Below, one piece after another: positions 55,146-63,745 of a stretch of DNA of 64,000 nt. Numbering within the stretch: the first letter of the stretch is position 1; every line of letters starts with the position of its first letter. The stretch comes from Blastocatellia bacterium (GTDB taxonomy: Bacteria; Acidobacteriota; Blastocatellia; Chloracidobacteriales; JADJPF01). The notes under the pieces were generated by a model that saw nothing but the letters and a program-made list of their open reading frames with translations, did no database searches and was not told the origin of the DNA. A program made the position numbers and the translations under genes. The stretch lies in NCBI GenBank assembly GCA_016713405.1, contig JADJPF010000020.1, forward strand, positions 496,001 to 560,000. Direction: 5' to 3'.

Positions 55146-55772
55146 ATGAAAAAAGCCGCACAAGAGGCAATTCTTACAACTACAGATACAAAGCCAAGTG
55201 CTACACAACTAACAGATGAATCTTTAGTTGTCAGTGCTAGTAATGGTGATGATGAAGCTTTTAAGCATCTTTTTGAGCGTCATCGGTTTTGGGTTAGTAG
55301 AACTGTTGGCAAGTTTTTTCATCGTCCTGAAAGAGTAGAAGAAATAGTACAAGAGGTTTTTACCAAGCTGTACTTTACTTTAAGCTATTTTTCGCCTCAG
55401 CCAGGTAAAACTTTTACTAATTGGTTAGCTAGTGTGGCAATTAATTTTTGTTATGATGAGCTAAGAAAAAGCCGTCGTAGACCAGAACATTCTATAAGCG
55501 AAGTAACAGAAAATGAACAAACTTGGCTAAAAGAAAAATTGATTGATAACAAAACAGCTAGCACAGAGCATCAAGTTATTGTTCGAGACTTAGCCAATAA
55601 ATTACTTTCACAACTTAGTGCAGAAGATCGTTTAGTGCTAACTTTACTTGATGTAGAAGAACTTTCAGTAAATGAAATTGCTGAACTAACAGGCTGGTCA
55701 GTTTCAAAAGTAAAAGTTCGCGCTCATCGTGCGCGAATAGAATTACGCGGACTATTAAATAAATTTCTCTAA
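55146..55772 (+). CDS. ECF-type sigma factor
   Basis: 208 residues from ATG 55146. An upstream in-frame ATG at 55008 sits inside the terminator hairpin and is rejected. Region 2 (about 25-110) has FKHLFERHRFWVSRTV and EIVQEVFTKLYFTLSYF; region 4 (about 150-205) has LSAEDRLVLTLLDVEELSVNEIAELTGWSVSKVKVRAHRARIELR. It directs RNA polymerase to a stress regulon. The two genes after it look like its membrane anti-sigma factor and a periplasmic sensor, so the three form one module. Confidence 0.88.
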   Translation: MKKAAQEAILTTTDTKPSATQLTDESLVVSASNGDDEAFKHLFERHRFWVSRTVGKFFHRPERVEEIVQEVFTKLYFTLSYFSPQPGKTFTNWLASVAINFCYDELRKSRRRPEHSISEVTENEQTWLKEKLIDNKTASTEHQVIVRDLANKLLSQLSAEDRLVLTLLDVEELSVNEIAELTGWSVSKVKVRAHRARIELRGLLNKFL

Positions 55773-55806
55773 AACTTTTTTTATTAAGTTAGGAAAAATA
55801 AATGTT

Positions 55807-56241
55807 TTGGAAAAATATAAAGCATCAGACGAAAAATTAGACGAATTAGGCAAACAGCTTCTTAAGGCTTCAACACTTACAGATGAAGAGCTTAATAAAT
55901 TAGCCAATTCACCATTTTTATATTCAAAAATACAAGCAAATATTAAAGCAAAGGGCCAAACTGAAAACTTAAATAATGGATTTGCTATTTTATTTTTAGC
56001 TAGATATGCAGTTCCAGCACTATTTTGTATAGCTTTATTTTCACTAACAGCTTTTTGGCTAAATGATTTGCCAGTACCACCCGTCAATGATACTTCAGAT
56101 GATTTTCTAGCTACAGAGCTTATTTCTGCTCCTGTAACGGTTTGTAATATTTCAACAAAATCTGAATGTTCTGTTTCAAACAATGATGTTCTTTCAATAG
56201 TTTTTCAAGAACAACCATCGGAGAAGATAGAAAATGAATAG
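55807..56241 (+). CDS. Putative single-pass anti-sigma factor
   Basis: 144 residues. A charged cytoplasmic head (1 to about 55) is followed by one membrane helix (about 62-86, YAVPALFCIALFSLTAFW) and a short periplasmic tail with two Cys (VCNISTKSEC). The layout and the place right after the sigma gene suggest an anti-sigma protein; no ZAS or RsiW motif is seen. The ORF starts at TTG 55807, but ATG 55802 with AGGA before it is out of frame by one base, so one T may be missing from the run at 55805-55808. Overlaps the next gene by 8 bp. Confidence 0.55.
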   Translation: MEKYKASDEKLDELGKQLLKASTLTDEELNKLANSPFLYSKIQANIKAKGQTENLNNGFAILFLARYAVPALFCIALFSLTAFWLNDLPVPPVNDTSDDFLATELISAPVTVCNISTKSECSVSNNDVLSIVFQEQPSEKIENE

Positions 56242-56629
56242 TCAAAATAGAGTTTGGTTAAAAGCTACAGCAGTCTTGATAGTAGTATTTTGCCTAGGCA
56301 TAATTACAGGCGGAGCCTTAGATAGCCTCTACCGCTCACAAGCAAAAAGTGTTGCAAACAAAAATAATAAAATAGACACAGTTGATTACTTAAATAACTT
56401 AAAAAGAGAATTAAATCTATCCCCTGAGCAAGTTAGAGATATGCAGATAATCCTAAGTGATATGAGTAAAGACTATAAAATTTTATGTGCTGAAACCAGC
56501 CCACGTTACAGCGTTTTGCGTGAAAAAGGCCGGTCAAAAATGAAAGGGTTACTTTCCACTGATCAACAAAAATTATTTGATCAAGTCGTCACCCAAGAAG
56601 ACTGTAATTGTCCTTATTTGAAGAAATAG
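56234..56629 (+). CDS. Spy/CpxP-like periplasmic protein
   Basis: 131 residues. N-terminal membrane helix (about 8-26), then helices with LNLSPEQVRDMQIILSDM and STDQQKLFDQVV, an LTPxQ-like motif resembling the Spy/CpxP and heavy-metal-resistance families. A C-terminal CNCPY motif may bind metal. The start overlaps the upstream gene, indicating translational coupling. It would be the periplasmic sensor for the sigma/anti-sigma pair. The family call rests on motif resemblance alone. Confidence 0.55.
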   Translation: MNSQNRVWLKATAVLIVVFCLGIITGGALDSLYRSQAKSVANKNNKIDTVDYLNNLKRELNLSPEQVRDMQIILSDMSKDYKILCAETSPRYSVLREKGRSKMKGLLSTDQQKLFDQVVTQEDCNCPYLKK

Positions 56630-56742
56630 AAAATTTAGTTTAAAAGTTCTAATAGTTTTTTTGCAAAAGACTTAATAGTATTTACTGCCTCCTTTGCTTT
56701 ACAGCAAGCAAGAAGTCACCCTGCCTTTGTCAATCGTAGCGT

Positions 56743-56772
56743 TTGACACCACAATATAAAGTAGCGTATAAA
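56743..56772 (+). promoter_or_regulatory. Predicted sigma70-type promoter
   Basis: TTGACA (56743-56748) and TATAAA (56767-56772) with an 18-bp spacer, about 140 bp before the second ECF sigma gene. It lies in the 282-bp gap 56630-56911, which shows nothing else. Confidence 0.55.
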
Positions 56773-56911
56773 TAACTAGTAGGCAGCAAAAAACGTTATT
56801 TTTATTGGTTTTTATACCCTTTGATTTTACTAATTTACTTATTTTCAATAAATTACTCTATTCTTCAAAAACTTGAATATTAAGTAAAAGTTAGTAGTGT
56901 ATTGGTAAATT

Positions 56912-57484
56912 ATGTCTAAGCTTAACAATATCAGCCTTTTGCTAACAGAATGGAAAAACGGTAAAAAAGAAGCATTAGATGAAGTAATACCATTAATTTA
57001 TAATGATTTACATTTACTAGCAAAAAAATATTTATCCAAAGAACTCCCTAACCATAGCTTACAAGCCACTGTTTTAGTAAATGAAGCGTATATTAGACTT
57101 CTTGAATGTCAACAAATAGACTGGGAAAATAGAATACATTTTTTAGTAGTAGCAGCAAAGTTAATGCGTAATATTTTAGTTGATCATGCTAGAAAATACA
57201 TTGCTGCTAAAAGAGAAGGAGCTAGATATAAACTTTCTCTTTCTGCTATTGATAGGTTAACTAGTAAAGATCCTGATCTAGACTTATTAGCTTTAGATGA
57301 TGCCTTATCCGCTTTAGCTATTGTTGACATTCAACAAAGCCGTATTGTTGAATTAAGATATTTTAGTGGCTTAAAAATTGAAGAAATTGCAGAAGTTCTT
57401 AACATCTCTACGGCCACCGTAAGCCGTGAATGGAAACTTGCTAAACTCTACTTACTTCACTATTTAAGTAAAAAAGAGTCTTAA
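56912..57484 (+). CDS. ECF sigma factor, TIGR02999-like
   Basis: 190 residues. Region 2 (about 15-90) has ATVLVNEAYIRLLE and FLVVAAKLMRNILVDHARK; region 4 (about 130-185) has IVDIQQSRIVELRYFSGLKIEEIAEVLNIS and WKLAKLYL. It matches the ECF subfamily common in Acidobacteria and Planctomycetes, usually encoded just before a Ser/Thr kinase. Here the kinase gene begins 58 bp later, so the same arrangement applies. Phosphorylation of or by the partner kinase is likely, an inference. Confidence 0.9.
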   Translation: MSKLNNISLLLTEWKNGKKEALDEVIPLIYNDLHLLAKKYLSKELPNHSLQATVLVNEAYIRLLECQQIDWENRIHFLVVAAKLMRNILVDHARKYIAAKREGARYKLSLSAIDRLTSKDPDLDLLALDDALSALAIVDIQQSRIVELRYFSGLKIEEIAEVLNISTATVSREWKLAKLYLLHYLSKKES

Positions 57485-57542
57485 CATAAAAAGTTTTCCC
57501 GATTTTTGATAAAATTTTTCTAAATTATCCGCAATAAGTAAT

Positions 57543-60353
57543 ATGACACCTGAAAGATGGCAAAAAGTAAAAGGAATTTTGGATAAGATACTGCACAATG
57601 AGCCGGCAGAAATAGAGAAAATTCTTTTACAAACTTGTGGGGATGATTCTGTTCTTAAAGCTGAAGTGTTGGAAATATTAGCACTTAATAGCCAAGCTGA
57701 TTCTTTTCTTTCATCTCCATTAGTAGACTTATTTGAACAATCAAATAACCCATCTGAAATAGAAACCTTAAACCAATTGAATTTAGAACAGGATTTATTA
57801 CTTATGAAAAGCTTAATTGGAAAAACTTTAGATGGTAAATATTTAATTGAAAAGCAATTAGGCCAAGGTGGAATGGGCGCAGTTTATAAAGCTACCCATC
57901 TTGGAACTAACCGACCTGTAGCAGTAAAAGTAATAATGCCTCAATTTATGGCTAACCTTGAGTTTATAGAACGTTTCAGAGTTGAAGCAAAAGCTACAGG
58001 AAAGTTACAGCACCCAAATATAGTAAATATTACTGATTTTGGATTCACTCAGCTTGATTTAGATAATATGGCCTATTTAGTTATGGAATTTTTAGATGGC
58101 TATAATCTAGGAGATTTTCTAAAAAGTAGAGGCAAATTACCATTATATTTAGTAGTAGACATAGTAGAACAAATATGTTTAGCACTAAATGAAGCTCATA
58201 AACAAGGAATCATTCATCGAGATCTTAAGCCTGATAATATTTGGTTACAACCTAATGGTAGAGATGGTTACAATGTAAAAATATTAGATTTTGGATTAGC
58301 TAGGCTAAGAGATAATACTCTAAATCCTAGCCCTGTTAGTAAGCTCATAGGCAAATCCACTAATTTACCTACTAATCCACTAAATACACAAGTAGAAACA
58401 ATAGCTCAACTCCCGAATCAACAAATAACTAAATTTTTTGTAGATGAAGAAGCATATACAAAAGTACTAGTTAATAGAAGTAGTAACAATGAAGTTAAGA
58501 CATTAAAGATAAATAAAGTTGTTACTGTTGGAGATATAGATCCTAAGACCGTTCCTGAATGGTTAACTAGAGTTGGGATTATAATAGGTACTCCTCTTTA
58601 TATGTCTCCTGAACAGTGTGCTGGTACTGAACTTGATGCTCGATCTGATATTTATAGTTTAGGTATTATCATTTATCAAATGCTTGCTGGGGAGACTCCT
58701 TTTTCTGGTAACACGTACCAGCTTATTGAAAAACATAAAAAGGAACAACCAGTTAATTTGAGAGAAAAAAGAAAAGAGCTTCCCAAAGATGTTACAGAAT
58801 TAGTAATGTCCACATTGTCTAAAAAGCCAGAAGATAGGCCAAAAAGCTCTTTACTTATAGCTAAGGTACTTCGTTTGTGTGCAAAAGGCGTTGACCTTGC
58901 ATTATTAGAATCGAAAGAATTTTTTTATACTCACTATTTCAAGTTTATTGTTCCATTAAGTATTGTTTCGCTTCCTTTTTTAATTCCTTATCTGTTTTTT
59001 TATGTAATTTTTCTTGTTAACCTTCATCAGTTAGCAGATAAGACATTATCTGTTTCTTTGGCAGAAAGTGTTTTTGATTTCTTATCTCAACCTTATACAC
59101 TAACAGTAGTATTTCTTCTTTGGGGACAGATTATTTTTGGGACTTGCTTAATTATGATTGAGCAACTTCATAGTAATCCAAATAGCTCAATTAAACTTAA
59201 ATTTATAGTAAAAACACTATTAGGACATTTTCCTGAAATAGTAGTTGCCCAAATTTTGTCTGTTGCTATGTTTGTTCTAAAATTTATACCATCAAATGTT
59301 TTAACAACCTTTAAGTTTAATCTATCTTGGAAAAAGCCTTGGCGAGGGCATTCGTTTAAGGTTGCAAGTATTTTGTTTGAGGAGAAGACTAGATATAGTG
59401 CTTTAGAAAGTTCTCAGTCAGTTGTTAAACTATTGTTTTCTTTTGTTAGATCGCTTAGATCTCGCCAAATAGGGTTTTGGCTCCAAGCATTTTTGGTTGG
59501 TGGTATCTATTTTGTAGTTGTTCTTCCAGCAACAGCCAATATTACGATGGGAGCAAAAGGAGAGTTTTCCCCAGGAGTGTTGGAAATGGTAAGCATAGGT
59601 TTTGCAGTTCTTATGTCTTTACTTATCACATTTTATCTTTTTTTAAACTATATAGTAATTGCTATTACTTTATCTAATCTATACTTAGAAATTAAGTTAG
59701 AGCCTAACAAAATACTAGAAAATATATCTAAAGATAGACAATCACGAAATAGATTTTCAAGATCTTTGTTCACTCAACATTTTTTTGCAATCTGGTCTAA
59801 CATCAAGGAATTTAAGTTGCTAATAGGTTTAATGATTGCAATGTGGTTAATATCCATAAATGATTCATTTTTTTATGAATCTCATTTCATACCTGATGTT
59901 ATAAGTATTTGGCATGGAATATCATATGTGCAGCCTAACTATGTTCCTGATACTAATCGCTTAGTAGTAGAGGCTGTATATATGGGTAAAGTTGAAACTG
60001 TAAGGTGGTTGTTGGAACAACCAAAATATGTTGATGTAAGGACTAAAAGTTCTACTGGAAAAAACTTACTATTTATTGCAGCGCAAAGCGGTAATTTAGA
60101 AATGGTACGTTTATTAGCAAAAACACGCAAGGGATTACTATTAGATTTACCAAATGATCAAGGAGATTCTCTTTTAATATATTTGGTAAAACAGCCTTTA
60201 AGTAATAATAGGAAACAGGTTATTGAAGAACTAATTTCTCTAGGAGCCAATACAGATCTTAAAAATAGAGAAGCAAAAACAGCCTTGGATGTTGCTCAAG
60301 AAACTAACCAAAATGAAATCATAGAAATACTAAAAAATGCAAAGAAGAAATAA
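57543..60353 (+). CDS. Membrane Ser/Thr kinase with ankyrin repeats
   Basis: 936 residues. It starts MTPERWQKVK, the acidobacterial kinase N-domain, then has a Hanks kinase (about 100-440) with GQGGMGAVY, HRDLKPDN (H225, D227), D249-F-G and GTPLYMSPEQ (349-358). DFG and GTP are about 97 residues apart, when about 20 is usual, so the activation segment carries a roughly 75-residue Thr/Asn/Gln-rich insert. Several membrane helices follow (about 465-770), then ankyrin-like repeats (about 800-930; KNLLFIAAQSGNLEMVRLLA). It couples a membrane signal to the neighbouring ECF sigma factor, an inference. Confidence 0.88.
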   Translation: MTPERWQKVKGILDKILHNEPAEIEKILLQTCGDDSVLKAEVLEILALNSQADSFLSSPLVDLFEQSNNPSEIETLNQLNLEQDLLLMKSLIGKTLDGKYLIEKQLGQGGMGAVYKATHLGTNRPVAVKVIMPQFMANLEFIERFRVEAKATGKLQHPNIVNITDFGFTQLDLDNMAYLVMEFLDGYNLGDFLKSRGKLPLYLVVDIVEQICLALNEAHKQGIIHRDLKPDNIWLQPNGRDGYNVKILDFGLARLRDNTLNPSPVSKLIGKSTNLPTNPLNTQVETIAQLPNQQITKFFVDEEAYTKVLVNRSSNNEVKTLKINKVVTVGDIDPKTVPEWLTRVGIIIGTPLYMSPEQCAGTELDARSDIYSLGIIIYQMLAGETPFSGNTYQLIEKHKKEQPVNLREKRKELPKDVTELVMSTLSKKPEDRPKSSLLIAKVLRLCAKGVDLALLESKEFFYTHYFKFIVPLSIVSLPFLIPYLFFYVIFLVNLHQLADKTLSVSLAESVFDFLSQPYTLTVVFLLWGQIIFGTCLIMIEQLHSNPNSSIKLKFIVKTLLGHFPEIVVAQILSVAMFVLKFIPSNVLTTFKFNLSWKKPWRGHSFKVASILFEEKTRYSALESSQSVVKLLFSFVRSLRSRQIGFWLQAFLVGGIYFVVVLPATANITMGAKGEFSPGVLEMVSIGFAVLMSLLITFYLFLNYIVIAITLSNLYLEIKLEPNKILENISKDRQSRNRFSRSLFTQHFFAIWSNIKEFKLLIGLMIAMWLISINDSFFYESHFIPDVISIWHGISYVQPNYVPDTNRLVVEAVYMGKVETVRWLLEQPKYVDVRTKSSTGKNLLFIAAQSGNLEMVRLLAKTRKGLLLDLPNDQGDSLLIYLVKQPLSNNRKQVIEELISLGANTDLKNREAKTALDVAQETNQNEIIEILKNAKKK

Positions 60354-60370
60354 CTTTCTAAAAATAAATA

Positions 60371-60394
60371 GGATGGGAAATAAACTTCCCATCC
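60371..60394. terminator. Hairpin between convergent genes
   Basis: GGATGGGAA pairs with TTCCCATCC around ATAAAC. On the minus strand it is followed by TATTTATTTTTA, so it fits the lon transcript best. Confidence 0.65.
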
Positions 60395-60455
60395 TTGAAA
60401 TTGCCTAACAAATGAGGTTAGAGGTTATAGCTACTAGAAAACGTTTCCTAAAAAA

Positions 60456-62475
60456 TTAAGCTGCTGATGCAACGATACTAGGTATTACATAAGCACTAGC
60501 ATCAAAGCCTTCTATTGCATTGTTTAGCACTTGCTCAATGGTTTTTACAGGTATAAATTCCATTTCTTGTTTTACTTCAACTGGTAATTTAACCAGGTCT
60601 TTTTCATTAGCTTTAGGCATAATGATTCGACGAATACCGGCCCGACGTGCTGCTAAGACTTTTTCTTTAAGCCCACCTATTGGTAAAACTAGTCCGGAAA
60701 GTGTAATTTCACCAGTCATTGCAGTATCGGCACGCATAGCTTTATTTAAGTAAAGCGAAGCAAGCGCGGTGGTCATTGTAATACCGGCTGATGGGCCATC
60801 TTTTGGAACTGCTCCAGCAGGCACATGCAAATGTAGTCCAGCATTCTTAAAGACCTCTCGATCTATACCAAAGCGATGAGAATTTGCCCAAAGATAACTC
60901 ATTGCTGCCCGTGCGGATTCTTTCATTACATCGCCAAGTTGACCAGTTAGAGTTAGGTCTTTGCCTCCTGGTAGAAGTGTTGCTTCAATATAAAGAACAT
61001 CGCCTCCTACAGGTGTCCAAGCTAGGCCGGTTGCTACACCTGGCTGTAATTCTGTTCGCATTTCTTCGGGTAAAAACTTATCTGGCCCAAGTAGATCATC
61101 TAGCATTGAAGGTTCAATTTTCATTTCAGCTACTTCACTTAGAGCAATTTTTACAGCTACTTTTCTGGCTAACTGTCCTAAGGTGCGCTCTAGTTGGCGT
61201 ACTCCAGCTTCACGAGTATAAGAACTAATTAGCTCGCTAATAGTTTTTTCATCTATTTGAATTTGAGCATCTGTTAAGCCAGTTTCTTTTAGTTGTCTTG
61301 GTAAGAGATAGCGTTTAGAAATTTCTAGTTTTTCTTGTTCTGTGTAGCCAGATAGAGAAATTACTTCCATGCGGTCTAAAAGTGGCCCAGGAATAGTTTC
61401 TAAACTATTGGCTGTACAGATAAAAAACACTTTGGAAAGATCAAAAGGCAAGCTTTAACACTGCTAAATGCTCAATAATACGGTCTTTAATATCATTTAA
61501 CCCATAGTGATCTTCTGCCAACACTTCACGAGCATGTTTTAAGTCTAAATTATCCGTTGTGGCTTTATGCCAAGGAAGTTCTAACACTACATCTAAATAA
61601 GTGCGGATTACTTGATGATCTGGTGCAGCAGGTGGAAGTTTTTCTAAACGTTTCATTTCACGATTAACTTCTTTTAGAACTTCTGCTGGCAGATTAGCTT
61701 CATCAATTTTTTGACGGAGCATTTCTAGTTCTGCTTTTTCTGGATCTTCTTCTCCTAATTCTTTTTGAATTTGTTTTAATTGCTGTCTAAGCACATATTC
61801 GCGTTGTGCTTTATGGATTTCTGCTTGAGCATCACCTTGAATTTTTTGACGTAATTCTAAGACTTGCACTTCATGTGTTAAATACTCATGCATTGTTTTA
61901 AGCAAATCTAGTTTAGTGTTAGCTTCTAAGAGCTTTTGTTCCTTGTCTATTTCCATATGAAATAGAGTTGCTAACATATAGCTTAATTTTACAGGGTCTT
62001 CGGTTGAAACTACGATGGATGTTAGATCTTCTGGTACGTTTTGCAACATTGATAAAGATTTTCCTACTAAATCATTAATTGCACGGTGTAGGGCTTCAGT
62101 TTCTGTTGAAGACTCTTTTAAGTCGGCTAATGGCTCAACTGTACCTAATAAATAGTTATTATCTGTTATATCAACACTATTTATTTTTACTCGCCCAATT
62201 CCTTGAACAATTAATTGTAGATTATTTTCATTCATACGAATTGAGCGTTTAATTACTGCTAATGTGCCAATATTATATAGATCATTTTGGCTTGGTTCTT
62301 CAGTTGCCACCTCCTTTTGTGTCACCAAAACAACTAGCTTTTCTTCTGTATTAGTAGCCGCTTCAGCCGCAGCTAGTGAGCGAGTTCGTCCAACAGAAAG
62401 TGGCAACACCATATAGGGAAATACTACTGTATTTTTTAAAGAAATTATTGGGTATTGAGTAGTAGACAAATTCAT
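60456..62475 (-). pseudogene. lon: Lon protease, disrupted: Walker A/B region missing
   Basis: ATP-dependent protease. The N-terminal frame (ATG 62475, RBS AGGAGG) holds the substrate-binding domain, the coiled region and the start of the AAA+ domain, ending ...HLAVLKL. The C-terminal frame resumes with PFDLSKVFFICTANSLETIPGPLLDRM and runs through the catalytic Ser (KDGPSAG) and Lys (GGLKEKV). The roughly 115 codons that normally lie between, with the Walker A GPPGVGKT and Walker B, are absent, and the two parts are out of phase at about 61446. About 672 of 785 residues remain. Without Walker A this cannot hydrolyse ATP. Either a real deletion or an assembly collapse. Confidence 0.85.
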
Positions 62476-62557
62476 AGTTTTAACCTCCTGAACACTATCT
62501 CTTCTTTAGTTAGTGCTGTTTGTCCTTCTATTGGTGTGCCATCACCGCCGGAAGTTT

Positions 62558-62586
62558 GTTAAAGAAGTTGAGTGTTTAATTATCAA
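62558..62586 (-). promoter_or_regulatory. Predicted lon promoter with shared operator motif
   Basis: On the minus strand TTGATA (62581-62586) and a weak TTTAAC (62558-62563) are 17 bp apart. The spacer contains ACACTCAACTT, also present in the hsp20 promoter. Confidence 0.5.
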
Positions 62587-62671
62587 GTATTTTGCGTGAC
62601 TGAATGAATCTTACAGAAAGCATTTTAATTTGTCCAAGGAAAATTTCTAAAAATTTCCTGGAAAAATATGC

Positions 62672-62700
62672 TTGACAAGTTAACACTCAACTTTTATGAT
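62672..62700 (+). promoter_or_regulatory. hsp20 promoter with operator-like spacer
   Basis: TTGACA (62672-62677), 17-bp spacer, TATGAT (62695-62700): near-consensus sigma70. The spacer holds AAGTT-AACACTC-AACTT, an inverted repeat with the 11-mer ACACTCAACTT that recurs in the divergent lon promoter. Confidence 0.7.
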
Positions 62701-62759
62701 GCAAACACAATCAAGTTAAATTAATACTTAATCATCGATAAAAATTTTTGGAGGTAATT

Positions 62760-63194
62760 ATGACCAAACCAGTAGCTGCAAAAAGTCTTGCTAACTTAGA
62801 AAAACAATTAAATTCTTTATTTAACCCAGCCGCTTTTTCTGTAAGTGCTGAGGACTTAGGTTTTGCAGGTCACGGGCCAGCAATAGATATTTGTGAAGAT
62901 GACAACAATCTATATCTAATTGCAGATTTGCCAGGCTTTCGCTCAGAAAATGTTCAAATCCGCTATGAAAACCGCACTTTAACGGTTTCTGGTGAGAAGG
63001 TACACGAAGAGTTACCTAATGTGCGCTATCACCGTACAGAAAGCTTTTCTGGACGTTTTCAACGCTCGTTTTCACTTCCATTAGATATAGATATAGAAAA
63101 GATAGGTGCTGAACTAAAAAACGGGTTGTTAACTATTACGTTACCAAAACAAGAAGTACATAAACCAAGACAAATTACCGTAAAAGTAAATTAG
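62760..63194 (+). CDS. Small heat-shock protein (Hsp20)
   Basis: 144 residues. An alpha-crystallin domain (about 43-130) with the DLPGF, LTVSGEK and ELKNGLLTITLPK strands, and the C-terminal ITV anchor motif (RQITVKV). The N-terminal arm is short (about 40 residues). It holds unfolding proteins for later refolding by ClpB and others. ATG 62760 follows GGAGG; the in-frame TTG at 62748 is rejected. It sits downstream of a strong promoter and before a second hsp20 and clpB, forming a heat-shock run. Confidence 0.93.
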   Translation: MTKPVAAKSLANLEKQLNSLFNPAAFSVSAEDLGFAGHGPAIDICEDDNNLYLIADLPGFRSENVQIRYENRTLTVSGEKVHEELPNVRYHRTESFSGRFQRSFSLPLDIDIEKIGAELKNGLLTITLPKQEVHKPRQITVKVN

Positions 63195-63240
63195 TTAGTA
63201 AAAATCTTAAATAAAGGAAATTAATTTTGGAGGCAAGATT

Positions 63241-63687
63241 ATGAAAAATAATAAATCATTTACCAATCCTTATAGAGCAATGAGCGATTTAGGGCAACTG
63301 CAAAAGTTTTACCAAGAATTTTTTGGTATACCAACACGCACTAATAACAGTACAACAGAAGAATGGTCGCCAGTAGTTGATATTTATGAGACAAAAGATG
63401 AATTAGTCTTAGAAAGTCAATTGCCTGGTATGAGTGAAGCAGACTTTAAGCTTAGTGCAGAAAACAATATTTTAACATTAACAGGTGAACGCAAATTTGT
63501 TGATCAACCCAAATATAAACTTCATCGTCAAGAACGCCCTCAAGGGACATTTGAGCGTAGTTTTACTGTACCTAGCACATTTGATTTAGGAAAAGTTTCA
63601 GCTAGTTATAAAGAAGGTATCTTAAAAGTAAGTGTACCTAAAAGAGTAGAAGCAAAACCACGTCAGATTGAAGTAAAAATAGTTTAA
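63241..63687 (+). CDS. Small heat-shock protein (Hsp20), second copy
   Basis: 148 residues. Alpha-crystallin domain (about 42-132) with SPVVDIYETKDELVLESQLPGM, LTLTGERK, ASYKEGILKVSVPK and the C-terminal RQIEVKIV anchor. It is a divergent paralogue of the copy 46 bp upstream and may form mixed oligomers with it. RBS GGAGG lies ahead of the ATG. It is followed by a perfect hairpin before clpB. Confidence 0.93.
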   Translation: MKNNKSFTNPYRAMSDLGQLQKFYQEFFGIPTRTNNSTTEEWSPVVDIYETKDELVLESQLPGMSEADFKLSAENNILTLTGERKFVDQPKYKLHRQERPQGTFERSFTVPSTFDLGKVSASYKEGILKVSVPKRVEAKPRQIEVKIV

Positions 63688-63701
63688 TAAAGTTTAACAA
63701 A

Positions 63702-63731
63702 CATAGGGTTAATCCTTAGATTAACCCTATG
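63702..63731 (+). promoter_or_regulatory. Hairpin just upstream of the clpB RBS
   Basis: CATAGGGTTAATC (63702-63714) pairs perfectly with GATTAACCCTATG (63719-63731) around a CTTA loop. It is not followed by a T-run but ends next to the clpB RBS (GAGG at about 63734-63738), so it may control processing or translation rather than termination. Confidence 0.55.
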
Positions 63732-63745
63732 AGTGAGGTGATGTT

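Noticed and set aside
61441..61451. Separate C-terminal protease gene starting at TTG 61451
   Set aside because: There is no RBS and the peptide begins in the middle of the AAA+ fold; it is the remnant of one lon gene.
62565..62700. CIRCE (HrcA) element in the heat-shock intergenic region
   Set aside because: Half-site-like TTAACACTC is present, but the second half GAGTGCTAA after 9 bp is not; the 11-mer is reported as a separate motif instead.
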